A stretch of DNA of 64,000 bases, taken from assembly GCA_030141605.1 (NCBI GenBank), contig JAQGDQ010000421.1, positions 64,001 through 128,000 of the forward strand, given 5' to 3'. The stretch's first letter is position 1; every line of letters begins with the position of its first letter. The notes beneath the pieces are model-generated. The model did no database searches, had not been told where the DNA came from, and saw nothing but the letters and a program-made list of their open reading frames with translations. A program made the translations under genes and the position numbers. This document shows positions 24,501 through 34,553 of the stretch, one piece after another. Source of the DNA: Tubiluchus corallicola (taxonomy: Eukaryota > Priapulida > Priapulimorpha > Priapulimorphida > Tubiluchidae).

Positions 24501-27500
24501 TGAGCCAGTCCAGCCTGTAATGGTACGGAGATATGACGCAAGGTGTGCGTTTTAGATCACCCGGTTTGCATTTGAACTCGTAATCCAACCACTCAGCTTT
24601 TGGGTCCATTGGATCTGTTGCATAAGTTCCTTGGAAGATGATCTCTGTCCTCAGTTTTGTGATGCTGTAATACACAAACAGAACATTCATCAAACTGCAG
24701 CACTCCGCGAGTTTTATGGTATAATAAGGTACACTCAAACCTCATTATTTATACCCCCCCCCCCCGTTGTAGCGTCAGCCTCGCTATAACGCCAACTTTT
24801 GCCCTGTCCTGATTTCCATAATGTATTAAATACAGCGAATATCGCCAACCTCGCCTACATACATCCGCCAGCGTATCTGCTGTACCAAAAGTTCATTTTA
24901 CATAATAAATTTACCCCGTTATAATGGCAGCCAAGACAAAGTTACTTGTAAAAACAATATCATCTGAACCGAAAAACAAATATGGTGTGTGAATTAAGAT
25001 TTAGGTTTCATAGCAAGTGACTGTATGAAAGTGAATGTTTTGAGCAAGGAGCATGTATTTTAAGAGTACAAGAGTTGCATAGCTAAGGCTCAGTACCATT
25101 TATACTGAGGTGAATTTACAGGCTGCTAAAGCTCAAGGTCAAGTTATGTACGTAATTTTATTAGTTATCAAAGCTAATTTTATTGATTTAGATAAATTTC
25201 AACACATGTAGTAAACTTAGGCAAATTCTACCTACTGAATCAGTTACATTAGTACTGCAGAATTCATCAATTACCCCAAAACTTTCTTAACCTAAATAAA
25301 TTTCTATGTCTGTGATTGATTTAGAGTTTTTTAGACGTTTGATAGATACAGTGATTGATTTAGACAACTTTCAGAGAATAGTGCATAAAGAACCAGAAAA
25401 TAATGAGAAAAAAGAGACGAGAATACGAAATGAAGTGGCAGCAAAACAAGACAGCAGACCCATGGCATTCTTCTATAGTTTATGCTTTAATTTATGGAAA
25501 TATTAATGGAGATATCATTGAAATAACATATCCCTTGCAAGCAAATTTTAATAATCTAAATTTGAAGACATTCACCTAATACTAGTAAAGTCAAGCACAT
25601 GTTTTTGGATTTTGGATCCTGAACAAGGAGTTAATTGTTGACACTCAGAATTTGACAAAATGCAATTTATATTGTTTAAATATGTAGAGTTTGGAATCAA
25701 AATGAATGAGAATACCAATAAATGTTGCAGTTTGCATTCTCAACAGTAAATTTGCAATATTATCTAAGTCTATATCACTGTACATAGCTTATTAGCACTT
25801 ATGTAAGAACTAATTGAATATGATTGCGTTAATTTTCCTTTGTTGTAGTATGTAAAACCACACAAATTTCATTGTATTGTATATAACGACAATAAATTGC
25901 TTGCTTACTTACTGACTTATCCCACAATTTATCAACATCAATCAATCAATCGAAAGACACAAGAAAATTAAATCATCAACAAAATCCACCATATGACTTT
26001 GTCAAAACTGATACACTAGCTAAAATATCAATATTGAAATCAGTTCAAAAACAAACAACAAAAACCTAAGGCAAACTGGACAACTGAAAGACAACAATGT
26101 GAATGATGTGGAAATGACTGGAAATACCTGCCAAAGTTGCCATGAGTATTAACAATGCGCATCGGATCATATGACATATTCATGGACTGTCTCTTTGCCA
26201 AAAACATGTTGTTCACAACTGGGATACTCAACCAAACTATCAGCAACCCAATCATAATTTCAAATGTTCGTCTTATAAATTGCACTGCAAAAGATTGCCA
26301 GTGAAAGTGTTTAGCAAGAATTTGCAACAGAAAAGCTTTTAAAAAGTGTTTTTAAATTAGTATGCAATATTTAATTCGTACCTTTGCTACATTTGAGGAA
26401 ATAACGGTTCGTTGCTGATAGCTTGATATCACACAATATGGGTTGTTAAAAACAAAAAAATCTAATTTCGGTTTCGTAAGCAATTTAAATTTGCATACCT
26501 TCCAAAAGCACCATATGTATTAACAATTCTGAATGGATCGAATGATGTATTCATAGCTTGCCTGGTAGAAAATAAATTTCGTACAACGGGTATACTCAAC
26601 CAAGCTATCAAAGCAGCAACCGAAATTTCCACAATTCGTCGAAGAAATGCAGCTGTAAAGCACGTCACATATGGGTATATTAAATCTACACAAGCGAGAA
26701 TAAGATGATACATTGTTCAATGTAAGTAAATGGAAACCTACAGAAAGCAAGTATATGGCATGAATTTTGTTTTTAGCGAAAAATCAAAAATAAAAACTTC
26801 AGATGCAAAATCAAATGTAAGTAAAATTGAAGTAATACATTACGATTTCTGTGAATTGGACTTTGTTTTATTTAAGAAAAACAGGAACTAGACAAAAGCC
26901 AAGATTTCTAAAAATAACATATCCATTCCAATTAATAATAGTTAGCAGTATAATTCATAAATTCCTGCAGTTATGAAATACCTTTATTGCACGATATAGT
27001 TACCTTTAAACATTAAACTAAGCCTGAAACAGAAAAAGAATGACAAGAATCGTACTTTTCCTTATATTTTCTGAACGTTTGCTTTCCTGTTGGATCCTAA
27101 TCACTTCCTGTTTCGTAGATTTTGGAAAAAATCTGGCAAGAAAGGCATCATCAAAGCAAGAAATGCTTGGTATTATTGTAAGCCAATTCAAAAAACTTAG
27201 GTTTCCTGCTGATATTAGCACCACCTATAATGGTAATTTAGAAACACTACATTAAATGCTAACAAGTCCATTAGCACCACCTATAATGGTAATTTAGAAA
27301 CACTACATTAAATGCTAACAAGTCCATTAGCACCACCTATAATGGTAATATAGAAACACTACATTAAATGCTAACAAGTCCATTAGCACCACCTATAATG
27401 GTAATTTAGAGACACTACATTAAATGCTAACAAGTCCATTAGCACCACCTATAATGGTAATTTAGAAACACTACATTAAATGCTAACAAGTCCATTCTTG

Positions 27501-30500
27501 ACTAGCAGAAATGATTCAGGTGGAAAGAGATTAAAAGAACTTAAACAGTATGTTACGTAGTAGTAAAAGAAACATGAATTAAAAAATCTTTTTCGACATT
27601 TGAAATTCATGCGATCTGTAACTAACACTGATAGTTTGCTGCTTGTTTATGTTTACATGTGGCTCTTAACTGTACTGATAAATCTGTTAGGAATTTACAT
27701 GAAGGCTAAAATTATAAATACAATAAATACATGTAATACATGACTTGATAGCTTGACTACTTGACAGCTGGCTATGCAGGGCAAAGAAGTTTACAAATTA
27801 ATTAAAAAAACTATAAAGGTTTCAATCTATTTCACTTTATAAATCTAAGTAACACCTAGTGCAAAAGTACAAAGTGCTTCTATTTAGAATCAGTGGCATG
27901 ACAACTTCAATGATCGTACGTAAGGCACATACATATTTGCTATTTCTTCCACTAATTTGACTATTCAATCATAAAGTGTACAAGTTCTGACCTGTCAATC
28001 ATTACTTAACATAGTAAACCCGGTAAAAGTACCTGGAAGATTATTTGTAAGATCCCGTGCAATAAACACATGCGCCTACCAAGAAATACAAACCATGGTA
28101 CAATCAGTTCCACAAAGTGGTTGCTCAACACCTCAAACTTATGATAGGGAACAGGCAGCTGATGATAATAGTAGCTGAGTGGGTTTGGATTAGGCTGAGT
28201 CTGTATAAAAATGACAAAGTTCAAATAAAGAAATAATGCTATTGATAAGAGATATAATTACATAGAAAAGGGAAGTTCAAACTTCCTATTTATAGCTGAA
28301 AGTAAGACAGTGTTCTTACTTTATAAAGTCTGTCAAAAACTAATAATGTACAATTTAAGCTAATCTTTGTAAAATTCTAAAATATAATATATATATGATA
28401 ACTATGTTTGAGAGACAGAAAAATATATACATACACACACACACGCACGCACGCACGCACATACACACACACACATACATATTCGACACACAAACATCAG
28501 CTACTGCTATTATGCATATAGATCATTAACCCAAATGCCAAGCTGCAAATGGCCTATGGGTGCTCAAGAAGTAATTAATTGTTAGTAGCACCATTTAAAA
28601 ATTAACTCACTTCATAGAAGTAATTCATGCAGGTTAGATCCATCCAACATTTATCTCCACGTATTTTAATTAAACCCTAAAAGAAAATAATCTGTTATAT
28701 TAAATAATTTTAGAAAATACAATAACGACAACAACAATGTTCAGTTAACACACCTTAATATGCTCACAAAAAAGCATTTTTAATTCAGTTAACCAAGTGA
28801 ATCAATCAATCAACGTGCATAGACACACTTATTGTAAAAACGTGAATGAATAACTACTAAAGTTATTCACTGAACCAGCAGAGATGTCTTAGCTATAATC
28901 AGATGCAATATATATCCTCAATTTCAATTTATTTATTTCACATCAATGGCATATCATAGTAACATACATTTTACGTACATGTACATCATTGCATAATTTT
29001 ACTTCATGCTAACAGGTATAACGATTGCAATTAGTGAGACAGCATAGCGCAAATAGCATTTACGATTCATGATAATGCTACTGTGGCAGTTCAAGAAGCT
29101 AATAAAAGCTTGTAAGAATGGCTGTATGTGAAACAGAAACGAGGAAGGGAATCTATATGCAAAAGCATGTAAAAAAAGAATAAGCAAAAAATGTTATGGC
29201 TAGAAAGAGAACAGAAGGTAATGAGAATTATAGTTATGATAGCATAATGATAGTTATGATATTAGTATGATATATTAGTATATCATAGTATTAGTACGAC
29301 ATATTAGCATGATATAAATGATACTGTGATATATAGTTATGATAGTATTATGATAGCACCAAAGTGCAACCATGTGTAATAAGGAATTCAGTAAATGATA
29401 AAAAATAATTGCGAAGGTAAATAGGTAAATAATTAATTAGGTAAACAGACTGATGATATATCTACTCAACTGCACTTTTTGTTTAAAAAATTTACAAAAT
29501 TTAAAAGTAAAATGTTACAAGTGTTAAAAGGTTTATTACCGAAAATTTATGATAAAAAATTAAAACCTCATTAGCAAATACTAAGGTGTTAAGTAAAATG
29601 AAATGCAGCACATGGACAAAATTCGCTAAACTTAGTTAAATGACTGATTATCAAATATGTAATTGGGCGGCAACTTTTAACCAGTGAGTTCCTATTATTT
29701 AACTTCTAGTACAAATCTTAACAATCCCTAAAAGTGTTTTTCCACTTACCGCTCCCATCATAATTCTAAATATAAGCCATCTATAACCCCATATGACTAC
29801 CCAAGATGGTTGTGTGCCACGAGGCAATTGTCTCCAGCTCAGCACCGGGCAGAAAAATATAGCCAGAAAACCTGTTTCAACTAACTGAGATTCCCATCCT
29901 ACAAAATCAATAAGGATGCACACTGGTTTCAATCTAAAAATATGCAAGCTCATCTTAGTCACATTAAGTGGAATAAAAGTAATACTCCACATATACTCTA
30001 CAAAGGATCATGCATTGCGCGTATGTGGAGTACTACTTTTATTGCATGATCCGCGATGAATTGCGCGCAAAGTTTTGTATTAAAATATGTGGAAGTTGCT
30101 TGATGTGAACGTAAAGTGCAACCCCTAATGTGCGACGCATGATCCGTATTCGTCGAACGTGATCCCTAGCATCCGAATACGCGTCACGCAGCAATAAGTA
30201 GAAGGGAAACCCCCATTGTCTAAGTGATTTACAAAGTTTTCAAGTTTCCTGTGACAAGTTTTCACTGATTGGCTTGCACAAGCTTTTGGTCAGATGAATT
30301 TTGGTCACTACATGACTCACACGTAGTAACATAATCCATTTTGAGTTTTTGAGAGGTAGAAGCAGGGTATAATTTTGTTGTTCTGCATCTATAGTTGCAG
30401 TTCCTTCACTAAGTGGTGATACGTGCCATATTGCTCTCTCTTCTGTAAAATGTCATGCACCAAAAACCTTTGTTTTTTTTAATTTTTCCATCTAATAGTA

Positions 30501-33500
30501 TGATGACAAGCTAATACTACTTTCTTGTTCATTGTCAAGCTGAAATTCAACATAGATGTAGCTTTCAAAAATTATTATTTCCAATTTTCAGGAACGGCAG
30601 CCAAAAATGGCAGGAGGAGTGCCATGAGCTCTGTCAATATACAAGGCATTCATAATATACATAGCATAGATGTATGTAAACAATCAACACATATTACGGG
30701 TCACGGATCACACATTATGCGCACATGGAGTCCTACCTAATCAGGAAAGGAAAGGAATAAAAATACGCTTCAAAAAGCAAATTAATAAATGAGCAATTAA
30801 TTTAAATACATTTTCATGAGTTTAAATAAGTTTTGATAAGAAAGCTGCCTCTCAGGCCATAATATCTTTGTCAAAAATGCTTTCGCCATTTTAAAGCTAA
30901 ACTCTTATCTATCCGAAGTAAAAAACTTTGACGATAGCAACAGTATGAAAATTATCAGTGTCGGCTCATAGCTAAAGTTAATGGGGATGCTGCTTCAGAA
31001 TATTTTAAGCCATTCTTTTAATATTGTGTAAGATGAGAGAAACACATAAAAAAGAATTATACATAAATTTGATAAAATTCTAAAAAAATGTCTTTAATTA
31101 CTGACAGCCTAAATTGTTACAGTTCAAGTTAAACTTGTCTAATTAATTAATTTAAGCTTTAATTGATCCATCCATTTAAAAACAAAATCCATTCTCCCTG
31201 TTTTACTTTGTGCAAAAAGATTAACATTTTCTCCTTGATCGACACTGCATGAGTGACAATGCTCAACAATGCTCATCTTATCTCAAACATGGCTGCATGC
31301 GCACAACAGCCAAACACTACATTGTTGGAACTGTGAAGTGCACAGCTCCGTCACGTTCTCTCGTCCTGTACAAATATAAACAAAGAACTAAAGAAAACAG
31401 ACTCATTAAATTGAATATTATCAATAATATGGAGTGAAAAGAGAAGGTGCTGCAGCTGCACAGTGCCTGTACATGAGCCGCCACTGAAAATTACTAACCT
31501 TTTGATCACATAACGTCTTGATATGCAAATTTTATACATAGAACACAGTGCAATCACATTTAATTTACTTACCAAAACCATACCTGTAACAAAAAAACAT
31601 GAAAGTGGTAAAAGAATATCTATAATTATGGGTAAAATCCCTATCTAATTATTATATACATGTGTAAGAATACTAACTAATATTACTGTTATTGATTTTC
31701 AAAAATTTAGCAAATGCAAAATTCTCAATTGTCTATATTATAAAAAAACATTAACAATCAAAAATGATTGGTAAATGTAGTCACATGAAGTACTTCTAAT
31801 TTATAAAATAAAGTGCGTAATTTAAGCAATCTAGAAAGATAGAATGTCCACAGTCAAAAACACTTAATATAAAGCTTTAAGTATTAAAATGTCACTGGCT
31901 TCCAAAGTATGTGTTCTGAAATAATTCCTCATAAGCAATTAATTGCATTTAAAGCACAATATGGAAAATGTTCGCTTCAAAAAGTTTTTTTAATTAATTT
32001 AAATGATAATTTACTTTTACTTATTCTCGTATTCTCTGCAAATGTTTCCTGGATTACTAAGTACACTGTTTGTTTTATATTCACTGAATATAATCTTTGT
32101 ACCTTTCAAATTGAGGTATAAAATGCCAACATAAGCACAACTATTGCTCAGCAAAGAAGAATGAATCTTACACGTGTGGCAAGTAAAAGAAAGTGGCAAA
32201 ATCACTTTTAATAAGTTCATTTTAATAACTTATTAATTTTAATAACTTACTAGCTTTAATAACTAGGACATTTTAGCATATAGAATGACACTTAATCTGG
32301 AAACATTTGTTTATTTAAAACTAAGAATTCAAATGACATATAGAAATATACAACCTAAAAATTAAATAACTGACACACTGGCTGGCTTCCAACAAATTAT
32401 ATTAAAAAGCTCGAATGTATGTAGTATCCCACAGTAGACATTTCGAATATTTTTGGAAAATATATATTGGGTGAATATGATTATTATAATTTTATATTAC
32501 ATGCATTCAGTCTCATATAATACATTTTCACTTTATATTATATGCTGTAGAAAAATTTTTGTCAAACATACCATCTCACGTAATGTAATTAAAAAAACAT
32601 TTCAAAATTATTTAATACCTACCATCTTTGACCCACATTTATTATTGAATGATACAGAAGCCACAGCAATGTCATAGCAATCATGTTTGCTGCACCTGTT
32701 ACTACAACCAGAATAGATACGCCAAGACCTAAAAACAAACAAAGAAATAAAACTCATCAATAATATGCTCTTCATAACATTAAAAAAATTATTGTTATTT
32801 ACATCTGTTAACTGAAATCACTCTCATTTGTTACTTTAGGGCTGTTTAGGTACTAACAATTTTAATTTTTAAGATACCACATGTTTAGCACGAGGGTTGA
32901 GTGCTTCTTTAGCAGATCTAGTGGTTTGCCTGCACAGCAACAACTCCCATAGGGAGTGATTTGTGCAGTAATCGATTCAAGATTTTTTGGAAGATGATGA
33001 AAGCAGTTTGTTGAAAAACACAGTTGTTTACAGAACGAAATGTTCATGGTCTTTCGCAAAATTATTTCAACAACAGCATCAGTATTTGTTGATGATTAGA
33101 ACATTACCTGTTATAGCGATGTAGTTCAAGTAATCATCAAGATAATCCTCCCAGTTGACAAACCATAGCAGCGTCGGTGCATTCAAAAATAGCTGCAGAA
33201 GACCACCTTTTGTGTGTTCCCTCACTTTCTGCATATGAACATTTGCTGGCAAGAGCCCATTTTTTCCAATTAAAGCCTTGTTTTGATGATATGCGCAAAG
33301 AAATGCAACAGCTGAAAAGAATGAAGAACCAGAATATCAATCTCCTGGGAGAATAAAAACATTAATAGCTGTCAGTAAATTGTAAAGTTATTATACCTAT
33401 TATAATTATATAGTAATTGTACAACATTACACAAATGGGATATCATCTGGAAAAAACGTGCAATAATTATGAACTAGCGAAACCAGAATGAGATTAGTTA

Positions 33501-34553
33501 CAGGCCAAAGGCAAAAACTAAATCAAACACGATTTTTTAATGCTAGCAAAGTTATGGGTATAAGATCATATAACTGCAGTTCGTTTCAGCATTAATTAAC
33601 GATCTGATTTGATAGATAAATGCTTATTTTTAAATAGTTATTAGCCTATTCAAATTAGTATAAATCACATTACAGAAATCATAAACCAAAACGAAAAGGC
33701 TGGCTCATAGAAGTCTACAATAATATTGCAAAAAGTTAACAGAGGGTGTTTTCAATTTAGGTAGTACTACTGGATTTAAGCACAAATTGTACGGTAAGAG
33801 GCTAATTACTTTTACAAATCTTTTAGTTAGAATCTTGAAAGCTACAATTTCGGTGCGTGCGTAATAACTGATCATCATCTAAACTGCAAATTAACAGGAA
33901 CTTAATTACTGTGGAATGTTATTCACACACTTGTACACTTTTTTTGCAAACATGCAACATTTCTGCAAACTATATTACATTATCGCTATTTGTCCAACAT
34001 CACATTCACTTTGCATTAATTTAAAGCATAGATAGTTGACTTATTGTATAAGCCTCATTTGCTGAATAAGCCTAACTTATTGAATGCCGAAGCTGTTTTA
34101 GGGAACGTAATTTCCAGTGTATCTCGACTCTCATTCACATACCTACATACATCTAATTCACATACCTAGTACAATACATACACTGACGAGGCCTAACCGC
34201 CTAAGTCTAATGCAAAAATCCGCAAAATGTTGCATCGCATGTTCATATTTACATCAACTAGCGTGATTATACATATCGTAATAATAACACTTACCGTAAA
34301 CAAAGGCTAATGACCGCAATAATGCTATGCGCGTTAACCAAAATGTGCCACGTTCGACTTTATCTGTGACATGCTCATTCACAGTTTCTCTTTTACTAGG
34401 TCCAGCGTTTTCAGTTTTGCTTTTATTTTCTTCTTCATCTTTAGTCTCTAGATTCTTTACTTTGCGGTGACGAAGATGAGATGAGGCATCACCTGCATCT
34501 TGATTCTTTTCTTCTGATTCCTCACCACGCACATTTTCCTTGGAAGTTGCCAT
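21376..34553 (-). CDS. LMF1: Lipase maturation factor 1 (ER lipase chaperone), 13 coding exons plus one alternative exon
   Basis: Minus-strand exons: 34553-34295, 33311-33108, 32728-32623, 31583-31573 (11-nt microexon), 29898-29750, 28676-28611, 28200-28033, 27224-27056, then 26652-26499 (9a) or 26284-26128 (9b), 24664-24481, 23978-23866, 23424-23341, 21517-21376. Phases close exactly: about 602 residues with 9a, 603 with 9b (human LMF1 567). LMF1 is a multi-pass ER membrane protein needed to fold lipoprotein, hepatic and endothelial lipases. Hallmarks seen: GTFWLTRIALLRSLAFVY near residue 70, WESQLVETGF, GYRWLIFRIM, IKIRGDKCWMDLTCM (no standard HYET follows; NYFYET instead), SNHFVELIVP, SAGNLSFLNWLT, IVNTYGAFG, YEFKCKPGD, then SPYHYRLDWLMWFAAFQ. 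The N-terminal 65 residues are a charged K/E-rich cytosolic tail. Start chosen as the first ATG before the conserved region (CCATGTT read on +). Confidence 0.95.
21740..22330 (+). mobile_element. LINE 3' end, degraded
   Basis: The + strand reads AIKIWSSIPREMRTLSLHQF, the usual C-terminal segment of CR1-like ORF2. It is followed by a 3' tail with GTATGTATGATTGTATGTAC and a degraded end. Stops and frame breaks occur throughout. It lies in the intron between LMF1 exons 13 and 12, opposite in direction to the gene. Confidence 0.55.
23341..24664 (-). other. LMF1: LMF1 exons 12, 11 and 10 (conserved C-terminal domain)
   Basis: Exon 10 (24664-24481) begins SITKLRTEIIFQGT and holds WLDYEFKCKPGD, CVISPYHYRLDWLMWFAAFQ. 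Exon 11 (23978-23866) reads YQYNPWLVHIAMKMLVND, then LISHNPFKDKDPP. Exon 12 (23424-23341) reads YVRAQHFVYHFTKIG, then GEWYTKK. This is the luminal, most conserved LMF family domain, needed for lipase binding in the vertebrate protein. Confidence 0.92.
24024..24455 (-). mobile_element. Tigger-like fragment with transposase DNA-binding remnant
   Basis: The left end (24024 on) begins CAGTATGCACCGTTTATTAG then ACTCACAGTTAATAGACTCA, flanked by TA, matching the ends at 1094 and 40541. About 24300-24450 on the minus strand reads KMLALKMLKENKSVLAEKLN and then VILSTVYRN, a helix-turn-helix of the CENP-B/pogo transposase type, ended by a stop. The other terminus is missing; LMF1 exon 10 begins 26 nt farther on. 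Confidence 0.6.
24729..24920. repeat. pogo-like MITE (copy 3 of the TATAACG family, inverted)
   Basis: Begins TACACTCAAACCTCATTAT and contains a C13-type run and CTCGCTATAACGCCAACTTT, the reverse complement of the pattern at 9247-9420 and 15823-15992. It lies in the intron between LMF1 exons 9b and 10. Confidence 0.5.
25300..25920 (+). mobile_element. probable retroelement fragment
   Basis: An orphan frame at 25306-25506 reads VIDLEFFRRLIDTVIDLDNF, then REP-like charged residues (KEPENNEKKETRIRNE). About 350 bp later is ATTGTATATAACGACAATAA then ATTGCTTGCTTACTTAC, a short-repeat tail like those of LINEs. It is antisense to LMF1 within an intron. Identity is uncertain. Confidence 0.3.
26128..26284 (-). 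other. LMF1: LMF1 alternative exon 9b (mutually exclusive candidate)
   Basis: A 157-nt exon with acceptor ATCTTTTGCAG and donor GTATTT. It enters in phase 1 and leaves in phase 2, exactly as exon 9a does. It reads FIRRTFEIMIGLLIVWLSIP, then VVNNMFLAKRQSMNMSYD and IVNTHGNFG. About 32 of 51 aligned residues equal 9a, and it is one codon longer. The frame is intact and both splice sites are good, so it is not a decayed duplicate. It changes the family signature IVNTYGAFG at two places. Confidence 0.85.
26499..26652 (-). other. LMF1: LMF1 exon 9a (canonical version)
   Basis: A 154-nt exon with acceptor GCTTTACAG and donor GTATGC. It reads FLRRIVEISVAALIAWLSIP, then VVRNLFSTRQAMNTSFD and IVNTYGAFG. 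It covers the predicted membrane helix before the conserved C-terminal domain and keeps the family signature, so it is taken as the default. It is separated from 9b by 214 nt. Confidence 0.9.
27056..27224 (-). other. LMF1: LMF1 exon 8, its acceptor embedded in a tandem repeat
   Basis: It reads VVLISAGNLSFLNWLT, then IPSISCFDDAFLARFFP and a charged stretch ending SENIRK. The acceptor CATTATAG at 27225 and the first 11 coding bases are part of the 56-bp tandem repeat that follows upstream on this strand. The donor GTACGA at 27055 gives the phase needed by both 9a and 9b; reading on would hit a stop. Confidence 0.9.
27214..27493. repeat. 56-bp tandem repeat x 5 carrying the LMF1 exon 8 splice acceptor
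   Basis: Copies start at 27214, 27270, 27326, 27382 and 27438 and differ at only a couple of bases. Each unit (minus strand) holds GTTAGCATTTAATG, then TTTCTAAATTACCATTATAG (branch-like plus acceptor) and GTGGTGCTAAT (first 11 nt of exon 8). Near identity implies recent expansion. Confidence 0.95.
28033..28200 (-). other. LMF1: LMF1 exon 7
   Basis: Reads TQPNPNPLSYYYHQLP, then HKFEVLSNHFVELIVPWFVF and GRRMCLLHGILQIIFQ, the canonical luminal loop and next helix of LMF proteins. Phase 0 at both ends. Exon 6 (28676-28611) before it carries IKIRGDKCWMDLTCM. Confidence 0.92.
28431..28485. repeat. CA/CGCA microsatellite
   Basis: ACACACAC and GCACGCACGCAC runs in the intron between LMF1 exons 7 and 6. 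Confidence 0.85.
29750..29898 (-). other. LMF1: LMF1 exon 5
   Basis: Reads WESQLVETGFLAIFFCPV, then LPRGTQPSWVVIWGYR and WLIFRIMMGA. It starts with 2 nt that complete a glycine with the last base of the microexon upstream, which is why the microexon is required. The donor GTAAGT at 29749 is strong. Confidence 0.93.
29965..30745. mobile_element. DNA transposon relic with GGACTCCATGTGCGC-like ends
   Basis: The right edge (30690-30738) read inward is TAGGACTCCATGTGCGCATA followed by repeats of GATCCGTGACC. The same end, nearly perfect, bounds the short element at 62575-62772. The interior holds repeated GCATGATCC and ACGCG motifs. The left edge is unclear. Located in the LMF1 intron between exon 5 and the microexon. 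Confidence 0.45.
31573..31583 (-). other. LMF1: LMF1 11-nt microexon 4
   Basis: On the minus strand TTTTTTTGTTACAG precedes the 11 nt GTATGGTTTTG, followed by GTAAGT. It takes the 2-nt overhang of exon 3 and leaves 1 nt for exon 5, giving QRWYGFGWESQ, which matches the family pattern W-Y-x-F-G-W-E-S-Q. Without it the frame breaks and four family residues are lost. Confidence 0.9.
32623..33311 (-). other. LMF1: LMF1 exons 2 and 3
   Basis: Exon 2 (33311-33108) reads VAFLCAYHQNKALIGKNGLL, then LLQLFLNAPTLLWFVNWEDY. Exon 3 (32728-32623) reads GLGVSILVVVTGAANMIAMT, then LLYHSIINVGQRW. They form the first membrane helices and loop. Acceptors are CTTTTCAG and TTTTTAG; donors are GTAATG and GTAGGT. 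Confidence 0.93.
34295..34553 (-). other. LMF1: LMF1 first coding exon with charged cytosolic tail
   Basis: Starts MATSKENVRGEESEEKNQ and is K/E/D-rich for about 65 residues, then turns to GTFWLTRIALLRSLAFVY, the first conserved LMF segment. The donor GTAAGT sits at 34294. The tail is unlike that of vertebrate LMF1 in sequence but similar in position. Confidence 0.92.

Noticed and set aside
26128-26284. Exon 9b as a dead duplicate
   Set aside because: It has an intact frame, both splice sites and conservative substitutions, and preserves phase; a pseudo-exon would be expected to show stops or broken sites.
27018-27055. LMF1 exon 8 extending into STILVILFLFQA and a stop
   Set aside because: The GTACGA donor at 27055 gives the phase needed by both exons 9; the extension is intronic.
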